Source of the DNA: Cryptomeria japonica
Taxonomy: Eukaryota > Streptophyta > Pinopsida > Cupressales > Cupressaceae
NCBI RefSeq assembly: GCF_030272615.1
Contig: NC_081413.1
Location: forward strand, 604,128,709-604,192,708
DNA: 64,000 bases
Direction: 5' to 3'
The position numbers and the translations under genes are program-made. The notes beneath the pieces are model-generated. The model made no database searches. It saw nothing but the letters and a program-made list of their open reading frames with translations, and had not been told where the DNA came from. Shown here in pieces: positions 61,524 to 64,000 of this stretch; position 1 is the first letter of the stretch, and each line of letters opens with the position of its first letter.

Positions 61524-61580
61524 ATAAGACAACAATTAAAATATCACATACCTACAAGGTTTACCTATAAACAAACCAAC
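61524..61580 (-). mobile_element. Antisense Copia remnant, copy 2, piece c
   Basis: After ATAAG the sequence acaacaattaaaatatcac continues the interrupted RT. On the minus strand 61545-61524 followed by 38905-38880 reads with one stop as a string like VIF.LLSYINDLIFIG, matching (D)ILI..LYVDDLIFxG of Copia RT. This shows that the giant element inserted at the RT active site of the remnant. The right end at 61580 is a guess. Confidence 0.55.
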
Positions 61581-64000
61581 AATAGTAATAATGGAGATCA
61601 TGAGCAGAGGATGAGGTTGTGGTAGTGTTTTTGAGAGTGTTGCAGAGGATGATGATGATGGAGAAGGTGACCAACATGGATTTGGGTTTGGATGTTTGTT
61701 GGGGTTGGCCTTGTGGTTTTCCCTGGTCCTTCTTTTTGGGGTTGTGGAGGTTGAATTTGCTAGAGTCTTATTTTATGGTTCGATTATTTCTCTTCCTTCC
61801 CATCTGTTGGTGCTAAGCTACCCCTTACTATTGACTGAGTAGTTCTTGTTTCAACAAAGGTTTATTTGTGGGTTTTTAATTATATTTTCCTATATCTACT
61901 TATTTTCCTTTCCCTAGGTTGGGCCCCCTTTCTTTTTAGCCTTTTCCTTTTGTTTTGGGGTTGGTTTGTAGAGCCTTGTGCTCTTTTTTCTTTTTTCTTT
62001 TCTCTTTCTTAAGCAATTATGCTGAATTGTTTCTCTCTACACTATGGGTTCCTCTTCACCTTTAGATGTGGTCCTTGGTCTAGGCCTTTTTCTTGTGGTA
62101 TCTCTAGTTGGTGCTTATCTTGGGCTTTCTACAAGATCGACTTTCATTGTCTAGAGTCCCCCTATTTTGTTTGGGTTTTGTCTCATAGGTTTGGCTTCTC
62201 CTCCTCGGTCCTCAGGTTCCATCCTACTATTTTGTGGGTGGGTTTATCTCTATCACTCATCTTTCTAACATGATGCTCCCTCTAGGCCTATTGGTTTGTC
62301 TAGCTCCTTTTGATGGGTATGTTGTCCTGCATTGGGTTGGAGATCAGATATTTTGGGCTACAATTCTATTTTTGTGCCTCGTTTGGGGCTCATTTGGTGG
62401 GGTCTTCCATGTTTTCTTTCTTTTAGCCCCTTTCTTTTGTCTTCCCTCCACGATGGGTTCTCTCTAGTGGAGCTATTTTCCTTGTTGCCATGGGTTGCTT
62501 CTTAATGTCTCTACGTTTTATTCCCTAATTTGGCTTGGTTGTTGGGGATTCTACTATTATCTCTACCTTTGCTAACCTATTCTTGGGTACTCTTACACTA
62601 TTTAGGGTTTGAATGACTATTTCCCTCCATGATTATTTCAAGGTGGATTTTCCTATGGACTTTGTTATGTGCATCAATATTGAGGAACCTATTGAGTTAG
62701 ATCTTCCTTGGGCATGGATTGGGTTGATGAGGAGTCCTCTTGGTCAAGTGGACCATTTGGTGGATAGCATGGATCCTACTATGGTTGTTCCTTTTGTTAG
62801 TCCTACAAAGCTTTCTATGTTGTGTTGGCGCGTGTGTTCTTTGGTGGGTAGTGTTTTTTAAATTCTTTTAGATTCTTGGGTATCTTCCATATCTAGCTGC
62901 ATGTGAGCTTGTGAAGTTCCCTGGGTTGTTGACAGTGGACCTATCAAGGTGGTCCAGGATACTTTGTCTATGGGGATTACTATTATGATAAGGTTTAGGG
63001 ATGGCTTTCATAAACCTACAAGTTTTTTTGCATTAGTCCTTTCCTCAAGTTTACTATGTAATTTTCTTCTAGAAAGGCCGAGTTTTGTTTTACAAGTTGT
63101 AGGAAGCCTTTCAAAATCCACTAGTTATTATCCGCTACCTTGGCTTCTTTGGTGCAAGCACAAGGGGTTCCTTAGGAAGATTATTTGAGGTTCTTTCCTA
63201 ACCTCTTATGTTCTAATTAGGAGACTTTGGTTTGTTGGGAACCCTATTCTCATTATTTTGACGCTCCAATCAAAAGCTCATTTCAATAAAGGGCCAATCC
63301 TTTTTGTTTTTTTTTGTTTTGCTTGTCTAACTACTTGTGAGCTCCTCCTTGTTGTATGTCTGCATGGTGCTTATGTTAGGGTATGGGCCTTCTCCTAGTT
63401 ATATTTATTAAGAACAAATAAAATGTCATAAATTTATTTATTGTAAAAGGGATTTTCAAAATGAGCGAGAGAGGTGAGAGAGTTAGGAAAGGAAATGGTA
63501 GAGCTTTTTAAGGGTGTGAAGTTAAAAAGGATCATTATGAAAGTGATTTAGGGGATGATGGGGAAAGCACTGGTTCAACTGTACCCCTTTCTTAAAAATG
63601 GTTGGTGATTGCATTTTTTTGGTGTATTTTTCCTATCTTGCCGAATTGGGGCTTCCTCCTAGTAGAGCATGCCTAGCTTTTGTGTGCAAGGGGTACCTAG
63701 GCTTGGTCTTCTATTGGTGAGCATTCGTATTTCTTTATTGCAAGTGGTGGTAAGACTAGTTTCATGGTGGACTATGATGGTATCATGATCTAGGGCATGG
63801 ATTTTATTGGTGATGAGATTTTATCCCGTTATTTTGTTGTTAGTTGGTCATTGATGGTTCAATGTGTGTCTTTCCTTCTTCCCTCCTTGGTGCTCAAAGT
63901 ATTCTATCCCTATTTTCTTTGGTGAATGAGGTTATGTTTTTGCCTCACTGGCTATGAATCTCGTTCTCTAAGGCTATGGTGTTGGTGGAACTTTTTTTCA
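61581..64000. other. Pyrimidine-rich DNA, no gene recognised
   Basis: The plus strand becomes rich in T, C and G and poor in A, unlike most of the window. Plus-strand frames such as 61619-61816, 62019-62273, 62234-62467 and 62613-62861 translate to Leu/Phe/Trp/Cys-rich strings without a known motif. A stretch at 62640-62860 (VMCINIEEPIELDLPWAW) vaguely recalls ORF1 of plant LINEs, and 63300-63430 ends in an A-rich 'agaacaaataaaatgtc', which could be a LINE tail. Neither is strong enough to call. Confidence 0.3.

Overview
The window looks like a repeat-dominated, AT-rich stretch of a plant nuclear genome, most likely a gymnosperm (inference from old, nested LTR retrotransposons, a laccase gene with plant exon sizes, and an initiator-Met-tRNA primer site). 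It holds one recognisable host gene, a laccase at 16784-22540. That copy is broken by a premature stop, a one-base frameshift and a lost copper ligand. Nearly everything else I can identify is transposon-derived.

Layout. 1-5449: 3' part of a decayed Ty1/Copia element with its 3' LTR. 5461-7870: an antisense Copia remnant (copy 1) holding a solo LTR (5700-6504, target duplication CATAT). 7871-16620: AT-rich and then purine-rich intergenic DNA with a probable Gypsy LTR fragment (11557 onward) and small degenerate repeats. 16653-22739: the laccase, from TATA box to poly(A) signal. Its long third intron carries a possible SINE and a perfect-looking 124-bp tandem duplication.

22790-61580 is a nest that can be unpicked. 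A second copy of the antisense Copia remnant survives in three pieces (22790-23036, 37595-38905, 61524-61580). Two insertions separate them. The first is a minus-strand Gypsy-type element that shows gag and protease but no reverse transcriptase (23037-37594); inside it sits a pol-less element of Copia type (24811-31481). The second is a 22.6-kb Gypsy/Tat-like element (38906-61523, target duplication ATAAG) whose two LTRs are each about 5 kb and each contain a long, degenerate protein-coding region. A Copia element (49693-56316, target duplication ATATC) interrupts the end of its pol gene. 61580-64000 is pyrimidine-rich DNA with no gene I recognise.

Most unusual content: the giant coding LTRs; a plant Ty3/Gypsy pol in the order protease - extra (archaeal-type) RNase H - RT - decayed RNase H - integrase; and a pol-less LTR element with a coiled coil, four zinc knuckles and an unknown second ORF that may be distantly related to the LTR-borne ORF. 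No intact coding sequence was found for any element. All coordinates and alignments were made by eye.
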